A DNA stretch of 64,000 bases from Peterkaempfera bronchialis (GTDB lineage: Bacteria; Actinomycetota; Actinomycetes; Streptomycetales; Streptomycetaceae). This document shows, one piece after another, positions 1 through 8,592 of the stretch. The translations under genes and the position numbers were made by a program. A model generated the notes under the pieces. That model was not told the origin of the DNA and did not search any database. It was given only the letters and a program-made list of their open reading frames with translations. The stretch covers positions 1,426,001-1,490,000 of the forward strand of contig NZ_CP031264.1 in NCBI RefSeq assembly GCF_003258605.2, read 5' to 3'. Position 1 is the first letter of the stretch. The number at the start of each line of letters is the position of its first letter.

Positions 1-36
1 ATCCAGCGCCCGCGCAGACACCCGCTCCTCACCCGC

Positions 37-241
37 ACCGCCCCGCCCCGACTCCCCCGCCCGGCCCCGGTCCTCACCCCACCGCCCCGCCCCGACTCCC
101 CACCCGGCCCCGGTCTCCACACCCCACCGCCCCGCCCCGACTCCCCACCCGGCCCCGGTCTCCACACCCGCCGACCCCACCTGGCTCCCCCAGGTCCTCA
201 CCCCGACGCCCCGCCCCGACTCCCCCACCCGGCTCCCCTAG
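37..241. repeat. C-rich 44-45 bp tandem repeats
   Basis: Three near-identical units begin at 37, 81 and 126, and a shorter degenerate copy begins near 206. Each unit opens with ACCGCCCCGCCCCGACTCCC and runs into a CCCGGCCCCGGTC segment. No convincing ORF lies here. The tract ends just before the first gene, so it may be an expanded intergenic or terminator-like repeat. Confidence 0.7.
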
Positions 242-252
242 GATCGTTGGCC

Positions 253-1758
253 ATGGCAAAGATCGTGGTCATCGGTGCAGGCATGGGCGGGCTGGCAGCC
301 GCCGCGCGGCTGGCCACGGTCGGCCATCGGGTGCTGGTGTGCGAGGCGTCCGGGACATACGGGGGCATGGTCGGCCGGTATGAACGGGACGGGTTCGCCT
401 TCGACACCGGGCCGACGCTGCTCACCCTCCCGGCGGTCTACCGCGACCTGGCGCTGAAGACCGGCAAGGAGCGGCTGGAGGACCTGGTCGAACTCTCCCC
501 GGTCGACCCGGAGAGCCGCCATCTGCTGCCGGACGGCACCGAGCTGCTGCTGCCCAATGCCTCCCGAGCCGGGGTGGTGCGGGCGCTGGACGAGGCATTC
601 GGGGCCGGGTCGGGCGAGCGGTGGGGGGCCGTGATGGACCGGGGCCGGCAGGTGTGGGAGGCCACCCGGCGCCCGCTGCTGGAGGAACCGCTCACCGGGG
701 ACGCCGCCGCCCTGCACACCGACCCGTACCCGGACCGGCGGAGCACCCTGGGCCGACTGCTCGGCGGCGGCCCCACCCTGGCCCGGGTGGCCCGCCGGGA
801 GCTGGGCGGGCAGCCGGGGCCGTCGGCGCTGCTGGCCGAGTATGCGCTGCGCTTCGGCCTGGACCCGCGCCGGGCCCCGGCGAGCCTCACGGTGGTGCCG
901 TATATGGAGCAGACCTTCGGCGTCTGGTACGTGGCCGGTGGGATGCGGGCGCTGGCCGACGCGGTGTACGCGCGCTGCGAGCGGCGGCGGGCGGAGTTCC
1001 TCTTCCACGCGGCGGTCTCCGAGGTGGTGGTGCGGGAGGGCAGGGCCGCCGGGGTGGAACTCTCCGACGGCAGCCGGATCGACGCCGACCTGGTGGTCTC
1101 GGCCGTGGATGTGCGGGCGCTGTACGGGCAGCGGCTGGTCGGCGGGGAGCGGCAGGAGCAGTGTCCGCCGCTGCCGGAGCCGCTGTCGGAGCCGCAGCCG
1201 GGGCGGTTCACGGTGCTGCTGGCACTGCGCGGCGCCCGCCCCGGGGGGACCGCGCACCGTACGGTCGTCCACGCGGCCGATCCGGCGGACGAGTTGGACG
1301 CGCTCTTCGCCCCCGCCGCCCGGCTCTGCGAGCGGCCCACCGTGCAGGTGCTGCGGCCCGACGACCCCGCGCTGCGGCCGGACGGTGGCCATGAGGCCGT
1401 CTCGCTGACGGTGACCGTGCCGCGCCACGGGGCGGTGGACTGGGACGCGCCGGGCCGGGCGGAGGAGTACGCGGACCTGGTGCAGGCCCAGGTGGAGGCG
1501 GCCGGGCTGGGGTTGCGGGACCGGGTGCTCTGGCGGCAGGTACGCACCCCGGCCGAGGTCGAACGGGAGACCGGGGCGCCGGGCGGTTCGGTACCCGGGC
1601 CGGCGCTGGCGGGCGCCGGGGGCGCCTTCCTGGCCGCCCCCAACCGCTCCCCGCTGCCCGGCCTCTATCTGGCGGGCGGCTCGGCGCACCCCGGCGGCGG
1701 GCTGCCCCGCGCCGGGATGTCGGCGGCGGTCACCGCGGCCCTGATCGGCACCCCCTGA
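253..1758 (+). CDS. phytoene-desaturase-like FAD-dependent oxidoreductase
   Basis: The protein has about 501 residues, the usual CrtI size. It opens with a Rossmann dinucleotide motif (VVIGAGMGGLAAAARL) and an FDTGPTLLTLP segment typical of CrtI-type desaturases and related carotenoid oxidoreductases. It ends with the FAD-contact motif LYLAGGSAHPGGGLPRAGMS. I prefer the ATG at 253, preceded by AGGA at 240-243, over an in-frame TTG at 247. No phytoene synthase or other carotenoid gene is adjacent, so the substrate is unknown; a role in isoprenoid oxidation is an inference from the family. Confidence 0.85.
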   Translation: MAKIVVIGAGMGGLAAAARLATVGHRVLVCEASGTYGGMVGRYERDGFAFDTGPTLLTLPAVYRDLALKTGKERLEDLVELSPVDPESRHLLPDGTELLLPNASRAGVVRALDEAFGAGSGERWGAVMDRGRQVWEATRRPLLEEPLTGDAAALHTDPYPDRRSTLGRLLGGGPTLARVARRELGGQPGPSALLAEYALRFGLDPRRAPASLTVVPYMEQTFGVWYVAGGMRALADAVYARCERRRAEFLFHAAVSEVVVREGRAAGVELSDGSRIDADLVVSAVDVRALYGQRLVGGERQEQCPPLPEPLSEPQPGRFTVLLALRGARPGGTAHRTVVHAADPADELDALFAPAARLCERPTVQVLRPDDPALRPDGGHEAVSLTVTVPRHGAVDWDAPGRAEEYADLVQAQVEAAGLGLRDRVLWRQVRTPAEVERETGAPGGSVPGPALAGAGGAFLAAPNRSPLPGLYLAGGSAHPGGGLPRAGMSAAVTAALIGTP

Positions 1759-1784
1759 GCCGCACTTCCCCGGGCTGACCGCCC

Positions 1785-2123
1785 TCAGCCCGGCAGGTTG
1801 TCCTCGGCCCAGCTGGTGAGCTCCTCAAGGGCCGGAAGCAGCGCATGCCCGGACGGGGTCAGGCTGTAGACCACCGCGACGGGCGGCCCCTGCTCGACGG
1901 TGCGCCGCACCAGACCGGCCCCGGCCAGTTCGGTGAGCCGGTCGGACAGCACCGAGTCGCTGATGCCCGCCACGGCCCGCTTGAGGTCCGCGAAGCCGGC
2001 CGGGCCCTGGATGAGGGTGCCCAGCAGCACGCCGTTCCAGCGCTTGCCGAGGAAGCCGAACGCACGCCTGAGCGCGGCATCGCACGCTCGCGGCTCGTGC
2101 TCTTCGCCGCGTCGCCTCTCCAT
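1785..2123 (-). CDS. HxlR-family winged-helix transcriptional regulator
   Basis: A 112-residue protein with the HxlR layout: an N-terminal segment with a Cys (position 14), the LGKRWNGVLLGTLIQGP helix, an FADLKRAVAGISDSVLSDRLTEL recognition region, then the GLVRRTVEQGPP wing and the VVYSLTPSGHALLPAL strand-helix. HxlR proteins are usually homodimeric regulators that sense aldehydes or electrophiles through the Cys or a small-molecule pocket. It is divergent from the nitroreductase gene at 2200 with a 76 bp shared spacer, so it most likely controls that gene. Confidence 0.88.
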   Translation of the reverse strand: MERRRGEEHEPRACDAALRRAFGFLGKRWNGVLLGTLIQGPAGFADLKRAVAGISDSVLSDRLTELAGAGLVRRTVEQGPPVAVVYSLTPSGHALLPALEELTSWAEDNLPG

Positions 2124-2199
2124 GCCGCCATCCTACCGGGCCTGCTATTCTCGGCACCGTTGCTCGTTTTTTCGAAGTAGCAAGGGAGATGAGAGTACT

Positions 2200-2826
2200 G
2201 TGACCACGGACTCCGGCACCGCCGTACCGCCCGCCCTGGACCTCCTGGACGACGCCGGCCGCGCCCTGCTGTTCACCGAGGCCCGGACGGCGAACAGCTT
2301 CGCGCCGACGCCGGTCACCGACGACGAGCTGTCCCGGATATGGGAGCTGGCCAAGTGGCCGCCGACCGCCGCCAACGTCCAGCCGCTGCGCGTGCTGTAC
2401 GTGCGCACCGACGAGGGGCGCAAGCGGCTGGTCCAGCACCTGAACGAGGGGAACCGGGCCAAGACCGAGTCCGCCCCGGCGGTGGCGGTGCTGGCGATGG
2501 ACACCCGGTTCCATGACCACATCCCGACGCTGCTGCCGTTCCGGCCGGAGCTGAAGGACGTGTTCGAGGCCCAGGAGGAGATGCGGGAGTCGACCGGTCG
2601 CTTCAGCGCGGCGCTCCAGGCCGGCTACTTTGTGCTCGCCGTCCGGGCGCTGGGCCTCGCCGCCGGGCCGATGGGCGGCTTCGACGCCGCCGCGCTCGAC
2701 GCCGAGTTCTTCCCCGACGGGCAGTGGCGCTCGCTCCTGGTGGTCAACATCGGCCACCCCGGCGAGAACCCCTGGTTCGACCGGCTGCCCCGGCTCGACC
2801 ACTCCGACGCCCTGCGCTGGGCCTGA
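2200..2826 (+). CDS. nitroreductase-family protein (malonic semialdehyde reductase-like)
   Basis: The 208-residue product starts at GTG 2200 behind AAGGGAG (2182-2188). It carries the flavin-reductase features of the RutE/HadB subgroup: FTEARTANSFAPTPVTDDEL, WPPTAANVQPLRVLYV near residue 55 and the C-terminal VNIGHPGENPWFDRLPRL. Members of this subgroup are FMN-dependent NAD(P)H reductases that reduce aldehydes such as malonic semialdehyde, or nitro compounds. No rut pyrimidine genes are nearby, so the physiological substrate is unknown. The divergent HxlR gene suggests induction by a reactive carbonyl or related compound. Confidence 0.85.
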   Translation: MTTDSGTAVPPALDLLDDAGRALLFTEARTANSFAPTPVTDDELSRIWELAKWPPTAANVQPLRVLYVRTDEGRKRLVQHLNEGNRAKTESAPAVAVLAMDTRFHDHIPTLLPFRPELKDVFEAQEEMRESTGRFSAALQAGYFVLAVRALGLAAGPMGGFDAAALDAEFFPDGQWRSLLVVNIGHPGENPWFDRLPRLDHSDALRWA

Positions 2827-2880
2827 CCCGCACGACCCGGGGACAGCGCGACCGGAAACAGCGCGACCCGGAATACGGGC

Positions 2881-2907
2881 GGCCGCCCCGGGGTTCCCGG
2901 GGCGGCC
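2881..2907. terminator. bidirectional hairpin terminator
   Basis: A perfect 12 bp inverted repeat (GGCCGCCCCGGG at 2881-2892, its complement at 2896-2907) with a 3 nt loop lies between the convergent nitroreductase and DUF1996 genes. There is no clear U-tract, as is common in actinobacteria. Confidence 0.65.
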
Positions 2908-2934
2908 GGCTCGGCGAAGGGTGTGCTCAGGCGG

Positions 2935-3987
2935 TCACGGCAGCCGGTACTGGTCGTTGAGCGCCGCGCCCGCCTCGGGGTGCTCCTGGTCGTAGCCACG
3001 GGCGTCGCACTGCAGGCCGCCGACGATGCAGTGCTTGACCATCGCGGCCAGGGTGGCGTCGTCCCAGGCGTTGAAGAAGTCGTAGTGGTAGCTGTAGGCA
3101 GCCCCGCTCGACAGGTGCACCTGGGACATGTTGCCGTCCACCGGGAAGGCCATCTTGAACTCGACCATCGGGAGCGCCACCGGGTGGTCGGCGGGGCAGA
3201 TGCCGTCGACCGGGTAGGCCATGTGGCTCTTGTGGTCGGGGGTGTCCAGGTACTTCCCGTTCCAGCAGCTGGGCGCCTGGAGGCGGATGTTCAGCTGGCT
3301 GCCCGCCGGACAGCTCCCCGGGAAGTCGATGTTGTGGTAGCTGTCACCGCACTCCCAGCCGGCCACATAGCCGGGGTTGGCGCGGAACTCCGCGGCGGTG
3401 GCCGTCGGGCTGCCGACGACAAAGCGCAGCCCCTTGGGGAACGGGCGGACGCTGGTGTAGTCGATCACTCCCGTCTTGTAGTAGATGGTCTGCGGGCCGA
3501 CCGGGGTGATGACCTTGTCCCCGTTGTACAGGGTGGGCACCCAGTAGCCCGAGGTGTCACCGGGCACCTTGCACGCCGTGCCACCGGCGGTCAGGGAGTC
3601 GACGGTGGAGTAGGCGTTGGTGTTGTTGGCGCCCATGAAGGTGTGGTCATGCGATGCGCCCGGCTGCCCCGGGAAGACGATCGGGTCGTCGGGGGCCCGG
3701 TGGGTGACCGAGCAGTTGGCCTGGAACTCGTGGAAGTAGCGGTGCGGGGGGTTGGCGGTGGAGGGGACCACGCCGGTCACCGGGGGGTTGGCGGGGATGT
3801 AGTTCCCGTCGGGCATGGCCATCGCGGCCATCGCGGCGTGCCCGGCGTGCGCAGCCGGGGCGGCGGGGGCCGCCGGGGTGGACGCGGCTTCGGTCGAGGT
3901 CGCGGGGGCGACCATCAGGGCAAGCGCGGTCAGGCCGCCGAGGGCGGCGGCGAGTGCCCCCGAGAGGAAGGGGGGTCGGCGGAACAT
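2935..3987 (-). CDS. secreted DUF1996 protein in the LacI regulon
   Basis: About 350 residues. The ATG at 3987 has a strong GGAGG at 4-5 nt spacing; an upstream in-frame ATG at 4014 is less likely. The N-terminus is a signal peptide with an Ala-rich hydrophobic core and an AA(S) cleavage region, followed by an Ala/Pro/His-rich stretch. The body has DUF1996 hallmarks: EFQANCSVTHRAPDDPIV, PGASHDHTFMGANNTNAYST, GTACKVPGDTSGYWVPTL, and a DKSH-like region before AYPVDGICP. DUF1996 has no established biochemical function; it occurs in actinobacterial and fungal secreted proteins, sometimes with carbohydrate-binding modules. A LacI-type operator lies 28 bp upstream, which ties it to glucan use by inference. 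Confidence 0.85.
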   Translation of the reverse strand: MFRRPPFLSGALAAALGGLTALALMVAPATSTEAASTPAAPAAPAAHAGHAAMAAMAMPDGNYIPANPPVTGVVPSTANPPHRYFHEFQANCSVTHRAPDDPIVFPGQPGASHDHTFMGANNTNAYSTVDSLTAGGTACKVPGDTSGYWVPTLYNGDKVITPVGPQTIYYKTGVIDYTSVRPFPKGLRFVVGSPTATAAEFRANPGYVAGWECGDSYHNIDFPGSCPAGSQLNIRLQAPSCWNGKYLDTPDHKSHMAYPVDGICPADHPVALPMVEFKMAFPVDGNMSQVHLSSGAAYSYHYDFFNAWDDATLAAMVKHCIVGGLQCDARGYDQEHPEAGAALNDQYRLP

Positions 3988-4014
3988 GTGAGCCTCCATG
4001 TCGTGGACGAACAT

Positions 4015-4030
4015 GGGAAAGCGCTCTCCA
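4015..4030 (-). promoter_or_regulatory. LacI-type operator upstream of the DUF1996 gene
   Basis: GGGAAAGCGCTCTCCA is a near-palindrome centred on AGCGCT. It matches the other operators in this window (TGGAGAGCGCTCTCCA) and resembles the CebR box TGGGAGCGCTCCCA. It lies just upstream of the DUF1996 start, between that gene and the repressor gene. Confidence 0.75.
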
Positions 4031-4090
4031 AGGTAGTCTCAGTCTCCTGGCCATTTCGCGGACATGTCAATGCTCTGGGAGCCGACGGCT

Positions 4091-5143
4091 TCAGGCCGAC
4101 TGCCGCCGTACCAGCTCCGGCTTGAAGATCACCGAGGTCACCCGCTGGTCCGGCCGCTCGATCCGGTCCAGCAGCAGCCGCGCCATCTCGGCCGCCATGT
4201 CCTCCACCGGCTGCCGCACCGTGGTCAGCTGCGGCCGGGCGGCGAGCGCGGCGCTGCTGTCGTCGAACCCGACCACCGCGACATCCTCGGGGACCCGCCG
4301 CCCCCGGTCGCGCAGCGCCAGCAGGGCGCCCTGGGCCATCAGGTCGTTGGCCACGAAGACGCCGTCGGTCTGCGGGTGCTCGGCCAGCAGCCGCGCCATG
4401 GCCCGCTCCCCGCCGTCCTGGGTGAAGTTGCCCTCCACGCTGGGTGCGAAGGCGTGCCCGTGCTCGGCCATGGCCTCGCGGAAGCCGGCCAGCCGGTCCT
4501 GTCCGGCCGGGGCGTCCAGCGGGCCGGAGACGGTGGCGATATGCCGGCAGCCCCGGGCGAGCAGATGCTCGGTGGCCAGCCGGGCGCCGGCGTGGTGGGC
4601 CACGTCGACATAGCTGATCGGGACGGGCGTCGTCGGCCGGGCGAAGAGCACGGTGGGCACCTCGGTCTCGGTGAGCAGCCGGGGCAGCGGGTCGCCCGGG
4701 GCGATGGAGACCAGCACCACGCCGTCGATGCGCTGCTGCTGAAGCTCGGCGAGCAGGGCGGTGCGGCTGTACGGGGAGTCGGCGAGCATCAGCAGCGGAT
4801 GCACCCCGCGCGGGCGGAAGACGGTGAGCAGCCCGCCGACGATCCGGCCGAAGAAGGGGTCGCTGAAGACCTGGCCCAGGAAGGGGTCCTGTTCGGCGTG
4901 GACCTCGGGCACCGAGAAGACCAGGGCGACGGCGTCGGTGCGGCGGGTGACCAGCGACCGCGCCGCCCGGTTGGGCACATAGCCGGTGGCCGCCACCGCC
5001 GCCAGCACGGCCTTGCGGATCTCCGGGTCGACATTGCGGGTCTCGTTGACGACCCGGGAGACGGTGGCCCGGGAGACTCCGGCGGACCGGGCGACGTCTT
5101 CGAGGGTCGGCAGGCGTGGCCCCGCCGGACGGCTGCTGGTCAT
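4091..5143 (-). CDS. LacI-family transcriptional repressor (CebR/BglR-like)
   Basis: 350 residues. The N-terminal HTH reads PTLEDVARSAGVSRATVSRVVN, followed by the hinge region YVPNRAARSLVTRR. The rest is a periplasmic-binding-like sensor domain (VALVFSVPE, IDGVVLVS, YVDVAHHAGARLATEHLLA, GVFVANDLMAQGALLAL, VAVVGFDDS) ending in the dimer segment LTTVRQPVEDMA. It sits between two presumed targets. A palindromic operator 20 bp upstream of its start suggests autorepression. By analogy with CebR the inducer is likely a beta-glucoside oligosaccharide (cellobiose or laminaribiose class), but the sequence does not fix which. Confidence 0.92.
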   Translation of the reverse strand: MTSSRPAGPRLPTLEDVARSAGVSRATVSRVVNETRNVDPEIRKAVLAAVAATGYVPNRAARSLVTRRTDAVALVFSVPEVHAEQDPFLGQVFSDPFFGRIVGGLLTVFRPRGVHPLLMLADSPYSRTALLAELQQQRIDGVVLVSIAPGDPLPRLLTETEVPTVLFARPTTPVPISYVDVAHHAGARLATEHLLARGCRHIATVSGPLDAPAGQDRLAGFREAMAEHGHAFAPSVEGNFTQDGGERAMARLLAEHPQTDGVFVANDLMAQGALLALRDRGRRVPEDVAVVGFDDSSAALAARPQLTTVRQPVEDMAAEMARLLLDRIERPDQRVTSVIFKPELVRRQSA

Positions 5144-5162
5144 GGAGCTGTTATACCACGCT

Positions 5163-5178
5163 CGGAAAGCGCTCTCCG
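5163..5178 (-). promoter_or_regulatory. LacI-type operator, autoregulatory site
   Basis: CGGAAAGCGCTCTCCG is a 16 bp near-palindrome located 20 bp upstream of the LacI start codon. It has the same AGCGCT core as the sites at 4015, 8384, 8577 and 17719. Confidence 0.75.
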
Positions 5179-5198
5179 AGGCAAAGCCGCAGACCGGG

Positions 5199-5238
5199 CG
5201 GGGTACGGCGGCGGTCGGTACCGCGCCGCCGTACCCCG
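5199..5238 (-). terminator. terminator of the GH16/TIM-barrel gene
   Basis: A perfect 15 bp inverted repeat (CGGGGTACGGCGGCG at 5199-5213 with its complement at 5224-5238) with a 10 nt loop lies just beyond the stop codon at 5261. Confidence 0.7.
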
Positions 5239-5260
5239 CTCCAGGCCGGACGGGATCGGC

Positions 5261-8200
5261 TCAGGCGTAGACGCCGAACTCGTACAGCGAGTAGCCGTAG
5301 GCCGTCCCCCGCTGCGTCATATAGACCCGGATGTAGCGGCCGGAGGCGGTGACGTCGACATCGTCGACCCCGCCGCTCCCGGTGGACGTGGAGTACACGG
5401 TCCGCCAGGTGTTGCCGTCGTCCGAGACCTGGAGGTCATAGGACTTGGCGTAGGCCGCCTCCCAGCCGAGCTGCACATGCCGCACGGCGGTGGTCTTCCC
5501 GAGGTCCACCTGGACCCACTGGGGGTCGCTCCAGTCGCTGGCCCAGCGGGTGTCCCACTTGCCGTCGGTGGTGTTCGACGGCGGGAAGGGCGCCCCGTTG
5601 CCGGTGGCCTGGTACGAGGAGGCGGTGGTGGGCTTGGAGAGCGCCACATTGGTCCCGCTCGGGGTGGCGGCCACCACCCGGAAGGAGCGGGTCTCGATGC
5701 CCACGTTGCCGTGGCCGTCGTAGGCGTAGACATAGACCTTCCACACCCCGAGCCGCTTGGGCGCGGTCACCGAGAACCGGCCGTCCCCGGTCTGGGTGAA
5801 GGTCACCTGCTGGAGTCCGGTGCCGCCGTCGACGTACTTGGTGGAGTACATCAGCTGGTAGCGGATGGCATCGCCGTCCGGGTCGCTCGCCGAGGCGGAG
5901 ACGGTGAAGGTGGAGCCGGCCGCCACCGCCGTGGCGCCGCCGACCGTCATGCTGCTGATCACCGGCGGGGTGTTGGACGGCGCGGTGCCGCCGTAGTCCT
6001 TGACGACCGAGTAGTACGCCAGCCGCTTCCAGCCGCTGGGCACGATGTTGAACCAGACGCCGCCGAAGTCGTTCTCATTGCCGTAGTGGAAGATCGTGGC
6101 GCCCAGCGCCACTCCGGTGTGGCCCTTGATGCAGTCCCAGGCGGACACATAGGCGTCGCGCTTGGCGATGTCGGAGGGCTCGGTGGGGACGCCGTTGGCG
6201 TCGTTGGGCACCTCCCACTCGCCGGCCTCACCGGTCTCGGTGACGATGTACGGCTTGGTGTAGCCGCCGGCCGCCCAGTCCTGCCTGACCCCGCAGACCT
6301 GGCCGTAGGAGTTCACCGCGTAGAGGTCCAGGCTCGGCGTGTACTGCTTGTAGTAGACCCAGGAGCCGGTCCAGGCGTCGGTGGAGGTCACCGGGTGGTT
6401 CGGGTCGACGGCGTGGATCGCCTGCACCACCTGCTCCACATACTTGGCGTAGGCGATGCGCTGCTGCTCGATCTGGGCGCCGGAGTAGTGGTCCTGCGTG
6501 GTCAGCAGCACCTCGTTGCCGACGTCCCACATCAGCACGCCGGGGTGGTCCTTGTAGGTGGTGACCCACTTCCTGATGTCGGCGAGGGTGTTCTCCTTGT
6601 ACGCGGTGTCGCCCACGTAGTCGGCGCCCTGGTTGAGCCAGAAGCCGTTGACCACCTTCAGCCCGTAGGCGGCAGCGGTGTCCAGCAGCGGTTTGCTGCC
6701 CCCGTCGGTGCCCCAGGTGCGCAGGGTGTTGACGCCCATCGACTTGAGGTCGCGCATCCGGGCGCCGGCGGTGTCATTGGAGGGCCCCCAGGTCAGGCCC
6801 TTGACCTGGTACGGCTTACCGTCCACGGTGAGCTGCCAGTTGCCCTGGGAGCCGGTGACCTGGACCTTGCTGCCGCCGGTGGGCACCGCGGGGTCGGTGA
6901 GCGGGGCGGGGGCGGTGCCGGTGGTACGGGAGACGGTGACCGAGTCCAGGCTGAGCACGCCGCCGGAGGAGGTGTCGGCGGCCGGGGTGGTGCAGCCGCA
7001 GACGGCGTCCGGGTACGAGCCGCCGATGCCGAGGTTGAACACCAGGAAGAAGCCGTGGTGCACGGCGGCGTTCCAGGCGGCGGTGCCGACCTGGCTCTCG
7101 TTGACCTGCCAGACCTGCGCGCCGTCCAGGTACCAGCGGATCTGCTCGTCGGAGCGGGTGCGGTCGATGACGGTGGCGTAGGTGTGGTAGCCGGTCTGGC
7201 AGCCGGTGCAGCTGGCCAGGCCGCTGGTCATACCGTCGTACTCATTGCAGTTGCCGCCGGGGGCGGTGCCGCAGTGCAGGGTCGCCGACAGCTGGCTGCG
7301 GCCGTTGACGTTCTCCAGGATGTCCAGCTCGCCGACGCCGGGCCAGGTCGAGGGGGCGGCCCGGTAGCCGGCGCCCAGGGCGCGGAAGGACGGCCAGTAG
7401 CCCAGCGCCCGGTCGGGGTTGGGCTGCTTGATGGTGGCGGAGATCTGCAACTGGCCGCCGGCCGGGGCCTCGAAGTCGGTGCGCTTGGTCTCCACCCGGC
7501 CGGAGGTCCAGGCGGTGCCGGACTTGACCGCGGTGAGGTTGAGGTGGCCGCTGCCGTCGAGGGAGACATTGGCACGGTCGGCGGTGGAGGTCTCGACCTC
7601 GCCGGTGCCCCAGTGGGCGGAGCCGCCGGGGTAGGCGGTGCCGGTGTCGGTGATCCAACTGCCGCTGTCGGGGGCGGAGCCGGCCGCGCCGGAGAAGTCG
7701 TCGCTCCAGACGGTGGTCCAGTTGCCGGGCGGGGTGGTGCCACCGCCGGTCGTCCCGCCGGTCGTACTACCGCCGGTCGTACCGCTGGTCGTCCCGCCGG
7801 TCCCGCCGCCCGTCCCGGGGGTGCCGTAGACCTGGAACTCCCAGAGCGAGTAGCCGTAGCCGTTGGACCGGGCGGTCCCATAGAGCCGCACATAGCGCCC
7901 GCTGCCGCTCAGCGGGACGGTCTGGGTCCCGCCGGTGCCGGTGGTGGTGGTGTAGGCGTCGGTCCAGTGCGCGGCGTCGTCGGAGACCTGGATGCGATAG
8001 GCGGTGGCGTAGTTCTCCCAGGTCAGGACGGCCTTGCTGAGGGTGGCCGAGGCGCCCAGGTCCACCTGGAGCCACTGCGGGTCGCTCCAGGCACTGGCCC
8101 AGCGGGTGGCGGCGTCGCCGTCGACGGCCGCCGCCGCCGGGTAGCCGGCGCCCTCGGTGGAGGAGGCGGTGGCCGGCTTGCCCTGGGAGAGCAGTGCGTC

Positions 8201-8338
8201 GGCGGCCTGCGCACGGGTGGCCGGGACCACCAGGGCGTACAGCGCCAGGCCCAGCGTGAGGATCAGCGCGGCGGCGGTGCGCAGCGATGGCGGCGGTGGC
8301 AGGGTGCGGGGGCGCACCGGGTAGGGAGCGGTTCTCAT
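5261..8338 (-). CDS. secreted GH16 beta-glucanase fused to a GH2/GH5-like TIM barrel, with two discoidin domains
   Basis: About 1025 residues; the ATG at 8338 follows AGGAG. The order is: signal peptide (1-45); F5/8-type C (discoidin) domain (about 48-175); Gly/Thr-rich linker (about 176-205); GH16 domain (about 208-450) with the catalytic signature GELDILEN (E337, D339, E342); a second catalytic module (about 490-770) resembling GH2/GH5-type TIM barrels, with DVGNEV (E609 as acid/base candidate) and VTETGE (E701 as nucleophile candidate); an Ig-like domain (about 790-880); and a C-terminal discoidin domain. GH16 members of this type cut beta-1,3- or beta-1,3/1,4-glucans. The TIM barrel may trim or transglycosylate the products. 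Operator at 8384-8399. Confidence 0.88.
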   Translation of the reverse strand: MRTAPYPVRPRTLPPPPSLRTAAALILTLGLALYALVVPATRAQAADALLSQGKPATASSTEGAGYPAAAAVDGDAATRWASAWSDPQWLQVDLGASATLSKAVLTWENYATAYRIQVSDDAAHWTDAYTTTTGTGGTQTVPLSGSGRYVRLYGTARSNGYGYSLWEFQVYGTPGTGGGTGGTTSGTTGGSTTGGTTGGGTTPPGNWTTVWSDDFSGAAGSAPDSGSWITDTGTAYPGGSAHWGTGEVETSTADRANVSLDGSGHLNLTAVKSGTAWTSGRVETKRTDFEAPAGGQLQISATIKQPNPDRALGYWPSFRALGAGYRAAPSTWPGVGELDILENVNGRSQLSATLHCGTAPGGNCNEYDGMTSGLASCTGCQTGYHTYATVIDRTRSDEQIRWYLDGAQVWQVNESQVGTAAWNAAVHHGFFLVFNLGIGGSYPDAVCGCTTPAADTSSGGVLSLDSVTVSRTTGTAPAPLTDPAVPTGGSKVQVTGSQGNWQLTVDGKPYQVKGLTWGPSNDTAGARMRDLKSMGVNTLRTWGTDGGSKPLLDTAAAYGLKVVNGFWLNQGADYVGDTAYKENTLADIRKWVTTYKDHPGVLMWDVGNEVLLTTQDHYSGAQIEQQRIAYAKYVEQVVQAIHAVDPNHPVTSTDAWTGSWVYYKQYTPSLDLYAVNSYGQVCGVRQDWAAGGYTKPYIVTETGEAGEWEVPNDANGVPTEPSDIAKRDAYVSAWDCIKGHTGVALGATIFHYGNENDFGGVWFNIVPSGWKRLAYYSVVKDYGGTAPSNTPPVISSMTVGGATAVAAGSTFTVSASASDPDGDAIRYQLMYSTKYVDGGTGLQQVTFTQTGDGRFSVTAPKRLGVWKVYVYAYDGHGNVGIETRSFRVVAATPSGTNVALSKPTTASSYQATGNGAPFPPSNTTDGKWDTRWASDWSDPQWVQVDLGKTTAVRHVQLGWEAAYAKSYDLQVSDDGNTWRTVYSTSTGSGGVDDVDVTASGRYIRVYMTQRGTAYGYSLYEFGVYA

Positions 8339-8383
8339 TGCGGCGGCTCCTGGGGGGAAGGAGGGCGGACGGAGAGCATGCCT

Positions 8384-8399
8384 TGGAGAGCGCTCTCTC
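8384..8399 (-). promoter_or_regulatory. LacI-type operator for the GH16/TIM-barrel gene
   Basis: TGGAGAGCGCTCTCTC lies 46 bp upstream of the start at 8338. It is one of two operators in the 334 bp divergent spacer 8339-8672, which otherwise shows no gene. Confidence 0.8.
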
Positions 8400-8576
8400 G
8401 TGGGGCGATGGTCGCGGTCCGGTTTCCGGGGTGTCAAGAGATGTGGCAGCACCCCGCGAGAAGCCGCCTCGGCGTATCCGATACATCATCACTTGTCCGG
8501 GCAGATCGCCGGTCCGATCGCCCCCGCCCGCCCGGCGGGGGCTTGACGTACTCCGCCGAGCCGCGTGACTGTTGCC

Positions 8577-8592
8577 TGGAGAGCGCTCTCCA
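8577..8592 (+). promoter_or_regulatory. LacI-type operator for the GH3 gene
   Basis: TGGAGAGCGCTCTCCA is a perfect 16 bp palindrome and the best copy in the window, about 80 bp upstream of the GH3 start. It is about 190 bp from the operator of the divergent GH16 gene, so looping is conceivable. Confidence 0.85.

Noticed and set aside
253-1758. Carotenoid biosynthesis cluster with the polyprenyl synthase at 14.1 kb
   Set aside because: They lie 12 kb apart with unrelated genes between, and no phytoene synthase or cyclase was seen.
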